Below the pieces are notes generated by a model that was not told the origin of the DNA, searched no databases, and saw only the letters and a list, made by a program, of their open reading frames with translations. Shown in pieces: positions 1-8,559 of a stretch of DNA of 64,000 bases. Made by a program: the position numbers and the translations under genes. The stretch is from Spirochaeta sp. UBA5339 (GTDB lineage: Bacteria > Spirochaetota > Spirochaetia > DSM-2461), in NCBI GenBank assembly GCA_002408085.1, contig DHQL01000005.1, positions 72,475 through 136,474 on the forward strand, written 5' to 3'. The stretch's first letter is position 1, and each line of letters opens with the position of its first letter.

Positions 1-522
1 ATGGGCTCCGGCGGTATGATCGTTATGGATGAGGATGACTGTATTGTCGATGTAAACCGCTTCTACATGGATTTCTGTGTGGAAGAGTCCTGCGGAAAGT
101 GTGCTCCCTGCCGTATCGGAACCAAGAAGCTCATGGGCTACCTGGACCGCTTTACACAGGGTAAGGGTGAAGTTGAAGATATTCAGAAGATGAAGGATAT
201 CGGCGAAGCCATGAAGAAGGCCGCCCTCTGCGGATTGGGACAGACCGCTCCCAACCCCATCCTCTCCTCCCTGGAGCACTTCGGTCATGAGTATATGGAG
301 CATATCGAAGAGGGCAAGTGCGCCGCCGGTAAGTGTAAGGATCTGGTTCACTACAAGATCATTGCCGAGAAGTGTATCGGATGTACCGTCTGTGCCCGTA
401 AGTGTCCTGTAAACTGCATCGAGGGTGAGCGCAAGAAGCCCCATGTGATCGATCAGGAAAAGTGTATCAAGTGCGGTGCCTGTTTCGAAGGCTGTAAGTT
501 CGACGCCATCATCGTATCCTAA
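1..522 (+). CDS. hydB: NADH-dependent [FeFe]-hydrogenase, NuoF-like subunit HydB (C-terminal part)
   Basis: This is the last 173 residues of the flavin/NADH-binding subunit of a multimeric [FeFe]-hydrogenase; the gene starts before the window, and the ATG at base 1 is almost certainly internal, since the family is about 600 residues long. Visible are the NuoF-type cluster ligands (ESCGKCAPCR near residue 29, with a further Cys in ALCGLGQ) and two C-terminal ferredoxin-type 4Fe-4S motifs, CIGCTVCARKCP and CIKCGACFEGC. In this family the subunit passes electrons between NAD(H) and the hydrogenase subunit in the cytoplasm. hydA follows after 12 bases, so the two are co-transcribed. Whether the complex bifurcates electrons with ferredoxin cannot be told from this fragment. 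Confidence 0.93.
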   Translation: MGSGGMIVMDEDDCIVDVNRFYMDFCVEESCGKCAPCRIGTKKLMGYLDRFTQGKGEVEDIQKMKDIGEAMKKAALCGLGQTAPNPILSSLEHFGHEYMEHIEEGKCAAGKCKDLVHYKIIAEKCIGCTVCARKCPVNCIEGERKKPHVIDQEKCIKCGACFEGCKFDAIIVS

Positions 523-534
523 AGGAGTTATTCA

Positions 535-2286
535 GTGGAAACTGTAGAAATAAAAATCAATGGTCAGCCCTATGAGGTTGAAAAAGATACAACCATTTTA
601 AAGGCCGCCAAAAAGGCCGGGATTAAGATTCCCACACTCTGTACACACTCTGACCTGGAGCCCTGGGCTGCCTGCGGTATCTGTGTTGTCAAGGTTGAGG
701 GATCTCCCAGAATGGTCAGAGCCTGTGCTACTTCCGTAGTGCCCGGTCAGAACTATATCACCCATGACCCCGAGCTGAAGAAGGTCAGAAAGACCGTTGT
801 CGAGATGACACTCTCCAACCATCCCCAGGAGTGTCTCTCCTGTGCCAGAAACCAGACCTGTGAACTTCAGGAAGTGGCTGCTGAATTCGGTATCCGTGAG
901 ATTCCCTTCCCCATGGAGGTCAAACGGCTTCCCAAGGACGAGTCCACCGTATCACTGGTCTTCGATCCCACCAAGTGTATCCAGTGCGGCCGCTGTGCAC
1001 AGGTCTGCCAGCAGCTCCAGGACGTATGGGCTCTTGAGTTCCTCCACAGAGGATATGACACAAAGATCGCTCCCGCAGCGGGAGTCCTTCTGAACGAAAG
1101 CCCCTGTATTAAATGCGGTCAGTGTTCCGCTCACTGTCCCGTGGGTGCCATCTACGAGAATGACCAGACCGAAGAGTTCTGTGCCGCTGTTGAGGATGAA
1201 ACCAAACACGTAGCCGTACAGATCGCTCCCGCCGTCCGCGTTGCCGTGGGTGAGGCATTCGGAATGGAGCCCGGTTCCATTACAACAGGAAAGATCTACA
1301 AGGCCCTGAGAATGCTCGGCAGCGATGCCGTATTCGATACAAACTTTGCCGCTGACCTTACCATTATGGAAGAGGGAACAGAGCTGGTTCAGAGAATCAC
1401 CAAGGGTACAGGGGTTCTGCCCCAGATCACATCCTGCTGTCCTGCATGGACAGACTATATGGAGAAGTACTACCCCGATATGATTCCCCACTTCTCCACC
1501 GCAAAGTCTCCCATGATGATGCAGGGCGCAGTGACCAAGACCTACTATGCCGACAAGGCGGGCATCGACAAGAAGAATATCTACTCCGTTGCCATCATGC
1601 CCTGTACCGCCAAGAAGTATGAGATCGGCCGTGACGACAACATGCAGGCCTCCGGTGTCAACGATGTGGACCTGGTTCTCACCACAAGAGAGCTGGCCCG
1701 TATGATCAAGACCGCCGGTATCGACTTTGCCAACCTCCCCGACGAGGAAGCAGACAGTCCCATCGGAGCCTACTCCGGTGCCGGTACCATCTTCGGTGTA
1801 ACCGGGGGTGTTATGGAAGCCGCCGTCAGAACCGCCTACAAGCTGGTGACCGACGATGAGCTGGGTGATGTGAATGTCAATGCCGTCCGCGGTATGGAAG
1901 GGGTCAAGAAGGGAGCCGTTGATTTCAAGGGCACCGAGGTGAAGGTTGCTATTGCCCACGGAATGGCCAATGTCAAATCCATTATGGATGAGATCCGCGA
2001 TGCCCGTGAGAAGGGCAGCGAGCCCCCCTACCACTTTATTGAAGTCATGGCCTGCCGCGGCGGTTGTATCGCCGGTGGCGGTCAGCCCTACGGAACCGAG
2101 GACGATATTCGGGACAAGAGAATTGCCGGTATCTACACCGATGACGAGAAGTCTGTTGTCAGAAAATCCCATGAGAACCCCGAGATCGTTCAGATCTACA
2201 AGGATTTCCTGGGTGAGCCCCTGAGCCACAAGGCTCATGAGCTTCTGCACACAAAGTATATCGAAAGACCCCTTTATCAGAAGTAA
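535..2286 (+). CDS. hydA: [FeFe]-hydrogenase catalytic subunit HydA
   Basis: Catalytic subunit that reduces protons or oxidises H2 at the H-cluster. The start is GTG at 535, preceded by AAAGGAG. Order of domains: plant-type 2Fe-2S domain (about 1-80), a His/Cys-ligated 4Fe-4S segment (about 80-120), two 4Fe-4S ferredoxin motifs (CIQCGRCAQVC and CIKCGQCSAHCP, about 145-205), then the H-cluster domain. All three H-cluster signatures are intact: TSCCPAW (Cys301), MPCTAKK (Cys357) and MACRGGCIAGGGQP (Cys507 and Cys511). The 583-residue length and the N-terminal 2Fe-2S domain match the trimeric NADH-linked type rather than monomeric algal enzymes. A hairpin pair and T-run follow the stop. The protein should be active as far as the motifs show. 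Confidence 0.97.
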   Translation: METVEIKINGQPYEVEKDTTILKAAKKAGIKIPTLCTHSDLEPWAACGICVVKVEGSPRMVRACATSVVPGQNYITHDPELKKVRKTVVEMTLSNHPQECLSCARNQTCELQEVAAEFGIREIPFPMEVKRLPKDESTVSLVFDPTKCIQCGRCAQVCQQLQDVWALEFLHRGYDTKIAPAAGVLLNESPCIKCGQCSAHCPVGAIYENDQTEEFCAAVEDETKHVAVQIAPAVRVAVGEAFGMEPGSITTGKIYKALRMLGSDAVFDTNFAADLTIMEEGTELVQRITKGTGVLPQITSCCPAWTDYMEKYYPDMIPHFSTAKSPMMMQGAVTKTYYADKAGIDKKNIYSVAIMPCTAKKYEIGRDDNMQASGVNDVDLVLTTRELARMIKTAGIDFANLPDEEADSPIGAYSGAGTIFGVTGGVMEAAVRTAYKLVTDDELGDVNVNAVRGMEGVKKGAVDFKGTEVKVAIAHGMANVKSIMDEIRDAREKGSEPPYHFIEVMACRGGCIAGGGQPYGTEDDIRDKRIAGIYTDDEKSVVRKSHENPEIVQIYKDFLGEPLSHKAHELLHTKYIERPLYQK

Positions 2287-2361
2287 TCGGGTTTCGTGCC
2301 GGACTCCCTCAGGGAGTACGGCTCAGAAAAATGGGCTCCCCTGGTGGGCCCGGTGATAATA

Positions 2362-2388
2362 GAGGCTCCCTTCGGGGAGTCTTTTTTT
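2362..2388 (+). terminator. Rho-independent terminator of the hydrogenase operon
   Basis: Stem GGCTCCC / GGGAGTC (2364-2370 with 2375-2381, one G-T pair) is followed by seven T. A second small palindrome, ACTCCCT/AGGGAGT, lies at 2303-2317 just after the hydA stop. Confidence 0.85.
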
Positions 2389-2437
2389 ATCACCTCTTGT
2401 GGCGGGAAGCAAAGAAAAAGGCTATTCTGGAACAGCT

Positions 2438-3832
2438 ATGAAATCCCTGGTCAGCTACTCCCTGCAGATCCGCATGGTCTACAGCTTTATTCTTGTTGCT
2501 CTTGTCTCCATTCTCCTTGTGGGTGCTCTTATACTTGGTATCTCCATCAGGATCTTCAATAACAGGGAAGAGGAGCATCTGAACAGCATCGCCCTGGAGA
2601 CCTCCTATGAGCTGAAGAACTTCTTTGAAGACGGCGGTCAGATGCGGGATCTGAACTACTCCCTGAGCCGTTACGGCCTGAGGAACAATGTGGCCCTGCA
2701 GGTTACAGGTCCCGACGGGGGTGTCATTGGCGAGTCCTACGCCCTGACTGACAATCCGGAGATCAGCCTGAGCTCATCCACGGCACTGCCCCTGCTGCCG
2801 GTGGCACGGATTCCCCTGGATTTTCCGCCCCTTGAGAATCACTCCCTTTCGGTCCTCAGGTTTGATGAGTACTTTTTTCATCCCGTGTCTCTTCTTCTGG
2901 AAGGTTTTCTCTTTGCCGCACTGGTTGCGGTCATTGCCGCTGTAATGCTGGGCCGTTTCTTCGGACGCCGTATTGCCAGACCCATTATCAGGCTGTCGGA
3001 GTTCGCTTCGGCCCTGAGCAGGGAGAACTGGGACGAACCTCTTCCCGACTCCAACAGCACAGAAATGACAACTCTCTCGGAGAGCCTGGACAGCATGAGA
3101 CGGCAGCTGTCGGTCAGTTTTCATGATCTTGAGTCCGAGCGGGATGTGATGAAACGCTTTCTTCAGGATGCCTCCCATCAGCTCAGAACACCAGTGACAG
3201 CTCTCAATACCTTCCTGGAACTCCTGGGGAGTGATCTGCCCGCAATGGTGGAGAGACGGGATGAACTTCTGGATGACAGCCGTCAGCAGGTTGAAAAACT
3301 TTCACGGATAATCGGCGACCTTGTGGAACTGACCCGGATAGAGAGCGGAGACAGAGGGGATCTCCGAAGATCCTGCTCTCTGAAGGAGATCTGCCGCAGG
3401 GCCTGGAAGGGACTGGGAGGAGAGCCTGAAGAGAGGGGGCTCTTTCTGGATCTATCGGGTCCGGCGGGGGAGGTTGTGGCCGATGAACACCGTCTGGAGA
3501 TGGCCCTGTCCAATATTCTGGATAATGCGGTAAAATGGTCCCCCCCGGGAGGGCGGATCTCAGTGAGAATCACCGAACACCCCGGTGGTCCGGTTGTCAG
3601 AATATCCGATCAGGGTCCCGGAATCCCTCCGGAAGACAGGGAAAGGGTATTTGAGCGCTTCTACCAGACCCGTCACAGCCGGGGCGGATCCGGTCTGGGA
3701 CTTGCCGTTGTAAAGCGGATAACTGAGGATGAAGGCGGAACCGTCAGGGCAGGAAACAATGGGGACCGGGGGGCCTGGTTTACCATCTCCCTTCCGGCGG
3801 TTACAGGAAAAGGAACACTCGATGATATTTAA
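2438..3832 (+). CDS. Membrane sensor histidine kinase (HAMP-HisKA-HATPase)
   Basis: Inner-membrane kinase of the EnvZ/PhoR class. A transmembrane helix near residues 12-34, an extracytoplasmic loop of about 100 residues, a second helix, a HAMP linker, the H-box DASHQLRTP with the phosphorylatable His at residue 247, an N-box (NILDNAVKWSP) and G-boxes (DQGPGIPPED, GSGLGLAVV) are all present. The ATG at 2438 was chosen because the upstream GTG at 2399 sits almost on the terminator and has no ribosome-binding site; upstream spacing for either is weak. The gene overlaps the following CcdA-like gene by 11 bases, so they are translated together. No response regulator is adjacent, so the partner is elsewhere. 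The signal is unknown; coupling to a thiol-redox gene suggests an envelope redox cue, which is inference. Confidence 0.85.
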   Translation: MKSLVSYSLQIRMVYSFILVALVSILLVGALILGISIRIFNNREEEHLNSIALETSYELKNFFEDGGQMRDLNYSLSRYGLRNNVALQVTGPDGGVIGESYALTDNPEISLSSSTALPLLPVARIPLDFPPLENHSLSVLRFDEYFFHPVSLLLEGFLFAALVAVIAAVMLGRFFGRRIARPIIRLSEFASALSRENWDEPLPDSNSTEMTTLSESLDSMRRQLSVSFHDLESERDVMKRFLQDASHQLRTPVTALNTFLELLGSDLPAMVERRDELLDDSRQQVEKLSRIIGDLVELTRIESGDRGDLRRSCSLKEICRRAWKGLGGEPEERGLFLDLSGPAGEVVADEHRLEMALSNILDNAVKWSPPGGRISVRITEHPGGPVVRISDQGPGIPPEDRERVFERFYQTRHSRGGSGLGLAVVKRITEDEGGTVRAGNNGDRGAWFTISLPAVTGKGTLDDI

Positions 3833-5339
3833 GATGATGTTTAAAAAGACAATGATACCGGCGCTGCTGGTCTTTATTCTCTCTCCCCTCACAGCTGAGC
3901 TGAGGATCTCTCCCGAATCTCTGAATCTGCCTGAGGCCGGGGGCAGCTCCTTTGATGAAACCGTGATCTTCTTTAACGATGATGAGCGTTCCCTGAGCAT
4001 AGATATCATCTCCTCCGCAGAGGGGTGGAGCACCGAACCCGCCATACTTGATCTTGAGGCCGGAGAAACAGGGGAGCTCCGCATCAGGGGGGTGGTGAAC
4101 CATCCGGAGGATACGGTGGCCCTGCTGATGCTCTCAGACCGTGAGGATGTTCCCTATATCTACTCCATTCTTCCCTATGAAGAGGACCAGGGGGCAGAGG
4201 CTGCAGTGAAGGGCATTGCATCGGAGGATGGCGGCAGCGGCTTCGCAGAACCGGCCGGGGTCTCCGGTATGAACCCCTTTCTGTTCTTCCACTCCCCGGG
4301 CTGCGAGATCTGCGAACTATTCTACAGCCGGGATCTTCCCGCTCTGGAGGAGGAGCTGGGCCTCACCCTGAATCCCGAAAGGAAAAACGTATTTGAGTCC
4401 GGAAACTTCGAGCTTCTGGAGTCCCTGGCCGCCGAAAGATCTCTGGCGGTGAAAAGCTTTCCCCTGCTGGTAGTGGGAGACCGCTTTTTCAGCGGAGAGA
4501 GGGGAATCCGTAAGGAATTCCCCGAATACCTGAGAGAGGCCGTGGATAACGGCGGCGTCCCCAGGGCCGAATCCGAAGGGAACGGCAGCGCTGCTGAAGC
4601 CGGCGGCAGTGAGGGTGAAGCCGGCGGTGTTCTTCCGGACCTTCGGTGGCTCCCTGTCTTTCTGGCGGGACTGCTGGACGGCATCAACCCCTGCGCCTTT
4701 ACCTCTCTGATCTTTCTGATCTCCTACCTGAGGCTTCTGGGAAAGAGGGGGAAGGAGATCATCAAAATCGGCAGCAGCTTTACCCTGGCTGTATTGCTCA
4801 CCTACTTTCTTGTGGGTCTGGGAGCCTTTCGTTTTATCAGGATGGCCGACTCATTCTCCCTCATATCGGTGCTTATCAAGTATATTCTGGGAGGGGTTCT
4901 GCTGGTACTGGCCGCAGTGAGTCTGGTGGACTGGCTGAGAGTCAGAAGGGGGAGGGCAAATGAGTCCATACTGCAGCTTTCTGCAAAGACTAAGAAGAGG
5001 ATACACAGGGTTGTCAGAACAAGCAGCCGCTCCTCTCTTGTCTACCTGAGCAGTTTCGGGGCGGGGTTTCTGATCTCTCTCTATGAGCTGGGATGCACGG
5101 GGCAGATCTACCTGCCCATGCTGGTGTATATGGTGAAACAGGAACAGTGGTCGGCCCTTGCGCCTTTGACCCTCTACAACGTTGCCTTTATCCTTCCCCT
5201 GGTTCTGGTCTTTGTCCTCTTCTACAAGGGCAGCGACTCAGAGAAGATCGGCAGGGTTTTTGAAAGACATCTTGGAAAGATCAAACTGGCAGGAGCCCTG
5301 CTCTTTCTGGTAATGGGAATCTTTATTCTTCTGGTGTAG
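3822..5339 (+). CDS. Exported thioredoxin-like domain fused to CcdA/DsbD-type electron-transfer membrane domain
   Basis: Protein of 505 residues with a signal peptide (1-25), a beta-rich domain (about 25-120), a thioredoxin-fold domain with CEIC (Cys161, Cys164), a Glu/Gly/Ser linker, and a polytopic domain from about 280 to the end. The membrane part has NPCAF (Cys291) and GCTGQIYLP (Cys425), the transmembrane Cys pair typical of CcdA/DsbD, which carries reducing equivalents from cytoplasmic thioredoxin outward. Start at 3822 chosen over an earlier in-frame ATG at 3729, because GGAAAAGGA precedes it and the signal peptide begins there. The domain order (sensor-like thioredoxin first, CcdA second) is unlike DsbD, where the thioredoxin domain is last. 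It ends 17 bases inside the convergent small thioredoxin-fold gene. Confidence 0.85.
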   Translation: MIFKMMFKKTMIPALLVFILSPLTAELRISPESLNLPEAGGSSFDETVIFFNDDERSLSIDIISSAEGWSTEPAILDLEAGETGELRIRGVVNHPEDTVALLMLSDREDVPYIYSILPYEEDQGAEAAVKGIASEDGGSGFAEPAGVSGMNPFLFFHSPGCEICELFYSRDLPALEEELGLTLNPERKNVFESGNFELLESLAAERSLAVKSFPLLVVGDRFFSGERGIRKEFPEYLREAVDNGGVPRAESEGNGSAAEAGGSEGEAGGVLPDLRWLPVFLAGLLDGINPCAFTSLIFLISYLRLLGKRGKEIIKIGSSFTLAVLLTYFLVGLGAFRFIRMADSFSLISVLIKYILGGVLLVLAAVSLVDWLRVRRGRANESILQLSAKTKKRIHRVVRTSSRSSLVYLSSFGAGFLISLYELGCTGQIYLPMLVYMVKQEQWSALAPLTLYNVAFILPLVLVFVLFYKGSDSEKIGRVFERHLGKIKLAGALLFLVMGIFILLV

Positions 5340-5673
5340 ACTGAAGTTCTTCCAGCTTCTCCCCAATCTCATCATAGCCGTTGGTAAACTCATTGCCGAA
5401 GATCAGAATGGGCAGGGAGCGGGAGATGTCGGGGAGTCCCTTTTCCTGGAGAACTTTCTTCAATTCCTTCCCGTTGGCCGGGTTGGCAAGATTGTAGGAT
5501 GCGCCTTTCCAGCTGTTCATCATCTCTATCTGCTCCGAATACTCATCGGCCATTATGTACTGCTCACAGGAGGGGCAGGTTTCAAAATAGAAGAACAGAA
5601 GATCCTCTTTATCCGCTGCAGACAGTGTCCCTGCAAGAAATATTATAACAGAAATAATCGTTTTTACTTTCAT
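5323..5673 (-). CDS. Small exported thioredoxin-fold protein (CPSC)
   Basis: Protein of 116 residues with a signal peptide (about 1-20) and a CPSC active-site pair (Cys33, Cys36) in FETCPSCEQ, followed by a region ending SLPILIFGNEF, where the cis-proline of a thioredoxin fold would be. It should act outside the cytoplasmic membrane as a thiol-disulfide reductase or oxidase. It lies tail-to-tail with the CcdA-like gene and overlaps its last 17 bases. A working hypothesis is that it takes electrons from that membrane protein, since both are exported redox proteins at one locus. Exact substrate unknown. Confidence 0.75.
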   Translation of the reverse strand: MKVKTIISVIIFLAGTLSAADKEDLLFFYFETCPSCEQYIMADEYSEQIEMMNSWKGASYNLANPANGKELKKVLQEKGLPDISRSLPILIFGNEFTNGYDEIGEKLEELQSTPEE

Positions 5674-5750
5674 GGTAATGAGCTTACCGGCTGGTGAATA
5701 AGATGTAAAGATGTGATTCTTTTTATATCCTGTGATATAGTGAACAAACT

Positions 5751-6344
5751 ATGAGCCAGAAAGATAAAGACAGCAGTTCAGATAAGATTATGCAGGCGGC
5801 CCTTGATGTGATTGCCAGAGAGAAGATCAGCGGGGTCCGGATGAGACATATATCCGAAGAAGCAGGCATGAGTCAGGGAATTCTTCACTACTATTTTCAT
5901 ACAAAGAAGGAGCTGCTCTCAAAGCTGCTTGACTTTATTCTGAAACAGTTCCAGGCGGAACGTGACAGGGACTTTGCGGAGTCCGATGGAACGCCTGAAG
6001 GGAAGATCCACGCTTTTTTTGTTGAGAAGAAGCGATCCATAAAATCCAGAAAACTGGAGTATATTCAGTTCGATTTCTGGGTCCAGGGAACCTCTGAGCC
6101 CGAATTAAGGGAAAAAATTCAGAAATCCTATATGAATTGGCGATATAATTTATATGAGGTGATTCAGGAAGGCGTTGAGCAGAAGATTTTTAACCCTGAC
6201 AGAGCCGAAAGAGTCCCGTCCATGATAGTGTCCCTGCTGATGGGCGCTTCCGTACAGTATCTTATTGATGAGTCAGCATTTGATCTTGACGACTATCTGA
6301 CCGGGGCTGAGGATATGGTGTTGAAATACCTGAAGGGAAGCTGA
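5751..6344 (+). CDS. TetR/AcrR family transcriptional regulator
   Basis: Protein of 197 residues with a standard TetR N-terminal helix-turn-helix (residues about 10-57; GVRMRHISEEAGMSQGILHYYF then KKELL) and an all-helical ligand-binding domain. The ligand is not predictable. A short dyad, ATAGT/ACTAT (5737-5752), overlaps the start codon and could be an autoregulatory operator, though with five-base arms it could be chance. The neighbour to the left runs divergently from 5673; the gene to the right (6376) follows after 31 bases and may be co-transcribed. Confidence 0.88.
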   Translation: MSQKDKDSSSDKIMQAALDVIAREKISGVRMRHISEEAGMSQGILHYYFHTKKELLSKLLDFILKQFQAERDRDFAESDGTPEGKIHAFFVEKKRSIKSRKLEYIQFDFWVQGTSEPELREKIQKSYMNWRYNLYEVIQEGVEQKIFNPDRAERVPSMIVSLLMGASVQYLIDESAFDLDDYLTGAEDMVLKYLKGS

Positions 6345-6375
6345 CAGGCTCATCCCTGAAAAGGGGCTTCTTTTT

Positions 6376-7920
6376 TTGAGTAACGAATCGGTAATCTATG
6401 ACAGCGAAGATCTTCTCTGCCGTTTCCAGGCTGATGGACCCATAGAGGTTTCTAAGTCGGGGCCTCTTTATGTTTTCAGGGTCCTCTCGGGTTCCCATAT
6501 CGGTATTATGAAACTGGAAGCCGAGATCAGGAATCCTGACACCCCCTGGTTTTTCTGGCCCAACCATGAGGGTGAGAGGGGAACATTGGCCGAGGTTCAC
6601 AGCAGACTGGAAAGTCTTGAGAACCAGACCAGGGGCATCTCGGTTCTCTATCCCGTAAGCGCCTACTGCCGTACCATCATTATTGGAGATGACAGGGGCG
6701 GTATTATTCTCAGTGCCATGCCCGATGAGAAGGGGCGAATATCCCAGATATCCGTTAAGGGCAGAACCTCCGAACGTGTCGAGTTTACGGTCAAGACGGG
6801 CCGTTCTGTCTGGATACTGACCCAGTATCAGGGAGGCCGTGAGGAGGCTCTCTCCTGGATGACCAGAATCCTTGAGAAGGTGAAGTGGCCCTTTCCGGAT
6901 ATCCCTGAGAACCCGGGACACTTCCTTCTGCAGCTCGGACTGATCGGTCCCGACTATGACTGTATGGTTCCCGTGGATAAGGGATTTATGGTAATGGAGG
7001 AGGTTGCCGCCGTTCTCAGGAAGCATCTGGGTTCGGGTAACTGGCTCCATGTATTCGGCTATGCCCATGGTCATGATATTCTCTATCCCGATTACAAACC
7101 CTCTCTCTTTCTGGGGGGGGCAGAAAAGCTGAAAGAGGCCATTAAAGGGGTTCACAGGAAGGGGCAGAAGGTCAGCTTCTATCTGAACCTGCGTCTTGCG
7201 GACCAGAGCCTGGTGGAGAACGATTTCAGCCTTCAGAAGGCCGTGTTTCTGGACTCCCTGGGTAAGAGGGTCCAGGAGAAGGCCCATGAGAGAAACTTCT
7301 TCGTAATGAATCCCGAGAGCAGGGAGTGGCAGGACCGCCTGATTCAGGAGGCCCGGCACCTGGTCGATCTCGGTGCCGATGCTCTGGAGCTGAACTTCCG
7401 GGGAGACAACGCCCTGATGGTTCCCCTGGGTGAGCAGTGGGGAGACGGAATCCGCAAGATCATCACCCGGATCAGGGAGATGGGAGTAAAGGTCTGGTTC
7501 CGGGGAGGAACGGACATCTACCCCTCGGACTGGCTTGAGATCAGTCAGGAGGAGCTCCGGATTGAGGAGGACGGTCATATCTTTTCGGGCTGTGTTCTGG
7601 GTGAGTTTGATCCCCGCCTCTTTCTGACAATGGTTCCCGGACGTTCCTTCCTCCTTCCTCTGTCCCGTGATATCCCGGCCCTGAAGGACTCTCCCGTTAT
7701 GAGGGATCTGGAGAATATTATGGGCGGCCTTTTTATCTATGATGATGAGTATATGGAACAGATCGAGATGATTCTGAGAAGGGCCGCGGCGGAGTTTTCT
7801 CCCCCCGAAGAGAAATCTGTTCCCGGCTCTGAGAATCTTCAGGGTGCCGAAAGCCTTGAGGAGGAGTTTGCCGCTGCCAGAAGCGTGATCGACTCCCTGA
7901 ATAAATCCGAAGAGAACTGA
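6376..7920 (+). CDS. Glycoside-hydrolase-like TIM-barrel protein (DUF6259-like), function unknown
   Basis: Protein of 514 residues without a signal peptide. The start is a TTG at 6376 preceded by AAAAGGGG; no nearby ATG is in frame. The N-terminal third looks like a beta-sandwich (about 1-150); residues about 180-460 resemble the barrel of GH36/GH31-like proteins: LHVFGYAHGHDILYPDY, a middle segment VHRKGQKVSFYLN, then NPESREWQDRLIQEARHLVDLGADALELN. Where related enzymes usually have an Asp at the end of that strand (LDQ-type), this protein has ELNFRG, so the catalytic acid may be lost or moved. A Ser/Glu-rich tail follows. It may bind rather than cleave a glycan. The T-run just before the start could also act as a weak terminator for the upstream regulator. 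Confidence 0.6.
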   Translation: MSNESVIYDSEDLLCRFQADGPIEVSKSGPLYVFRVLSGSHIGIMKLEAEIRNPDTPWFFWPNHEGERGTLAEVHSRLESLENQTRGISVLYPVSAYCRTIIIGDDRGGIILSAMPDEKGRISQISVKGRTSERVEFTVKTGRSVWILTQYQGGREEALSWMTRILEKVKWPFPDIPENPGHFLLQLGLIGPDYDCMVPVDKGFMVMEEVAAVLRKHLGSGNWLHVFGYAHGHDILYPDYKPSLFLGGAEKLKEAIKGVHRKGQKVSFYLNLRLADQSLVENDFSLQKAVFLDSLGKRVQEKAHERNFFVMNPESREWQDRLIQEARHLVDLGADALELNFRGDNALMVPLGEQWGDGIRKIITRIREMGVKVWFRGGTDIYPSDWLEISQEELRIEEDGHIFSGCVLGEFDPRLFLTMVPGRSFLLPLSRDIPALKDSPVMRDLENIMGGLFIYDDEYMEQIEMILRRAAAEFSPPEEKSVPGSENLQGAESLEEEFAAARSVIDSLNKSEEN

Positions 7921-7999
7921 TCCCGGTAGACCGGCACTGGATTTTTTGGAATAAATATTATATATTAAAAAACATATATAAACCAAGGAGATCCGGAAT

Positions 8000-8521
8000 A
8001 TGAAGACCATATATATCAGCCTTGTGCTGTTTTTTGCGGCAGTCTTTACGGCGGCCGCCGATATCTATCCCCCCGAAGGATGGACTGACAATCTGCTGGA
8101 GGCTCTGGCGGAGTCAGAGAAGACCGGAAAGAATATTCTTCTTGATTTTACAGGTTCCGACTGGTGTGTCTGGTGCCACAGACTGACCGATGAGGTTTTC
8201 AGTCAGCAGGAGTTCAAGGACTATGCCGAAGAGAACCTGGTTCTTGTCTATCTTGACTTCCCCCGGAATATCGAACTTCCCGAGGAAACAGTGATGCAGA
8301 ATCAGCTGATGATGCAGCTTTTCGGTGTACAGGGATTTCCCACCATCTGGATGATGGATTCCGAGCAGGTTCCCCTGCTTCAGGTCGGCTACCAGGAGGG
8401 CGGTGCCGCCAACTATGTGGAGATCCTGAAAAACAGCCGTGTTGAACTGACCGATGAACAGAAAGAGCAGAATCAGCTGATCATCCGCAGCGCCATTGAA
8501 CAGTATCTGGGAAGCTGGTAG
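8000..8521 (+). CDS. Exported thioredoxin-family protein (CVWC)
   Basis: Protein of 173 residues with a signal peptide (about 1-20) and a thioredoxin_7-like domain: DFTGSDWCVWCHRL with Cys56 and Cys59, then FGVQGFPTIWMMD carrying the cis-proline. AAGGAG lies 9 bases before the ATG. The TGSDWCxWC form is typical of periplasmic thioredoxin-like proteins of the DUF255/thioredoxin_7 group, which reduce or isomerise exported proteins. It is a single gene between two AT-rich or convergent spacers. This is the third exported thioredoxin-fold protein in the first 9 kb. Confidence 0.87.
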   Translation: MKTIYISLVLFFAAVFTAAADIYPPEGWTDNLLEALAESEKTGKNILLDFTGSDWCVWCHRLTDEVFSQQEFKDYAEENLVLVYLDFPRNIELPEETVMQNQLMMQLFGVQGFPTIWMMDSEQVPLLQVGYQEGGAANYVEILKNSRVELTDEQKEQNQLIIRSAIEQYLGSW

Positions 8522-8559
8522 GCTTCGGACCCTGAATGTACCCCGGCAGGCCGAAGGCT

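Noticed and set aside
1..522. Complete short hydB-like gene starting at base 1
   Set aside because: The ATG is inside a conserved motif of the NuoF-like subunit; the gene is cut by the window edge.
952..2250. Long minus-strand open frame opposite hydA
   Set aside because: It is the mirror of a strongly conserved gene with all H-cluster motifs; its translation is low-complexity Gly/Val/Leu and matches nothing.
5737..5752. ATAGT/ACTAT dyad before the TetR gene as an operator
   Set aside because: Arms are only five bases and overlap the start codon; chance is likely, so it is only mentioned in the gene entry.
6262..8010. Long minus-strand open frame opposite the GH-like gene
   Set aside because: Shadow of the plus-strand gene; starts and composition are not those of a protein, and it would overlap two regulators.
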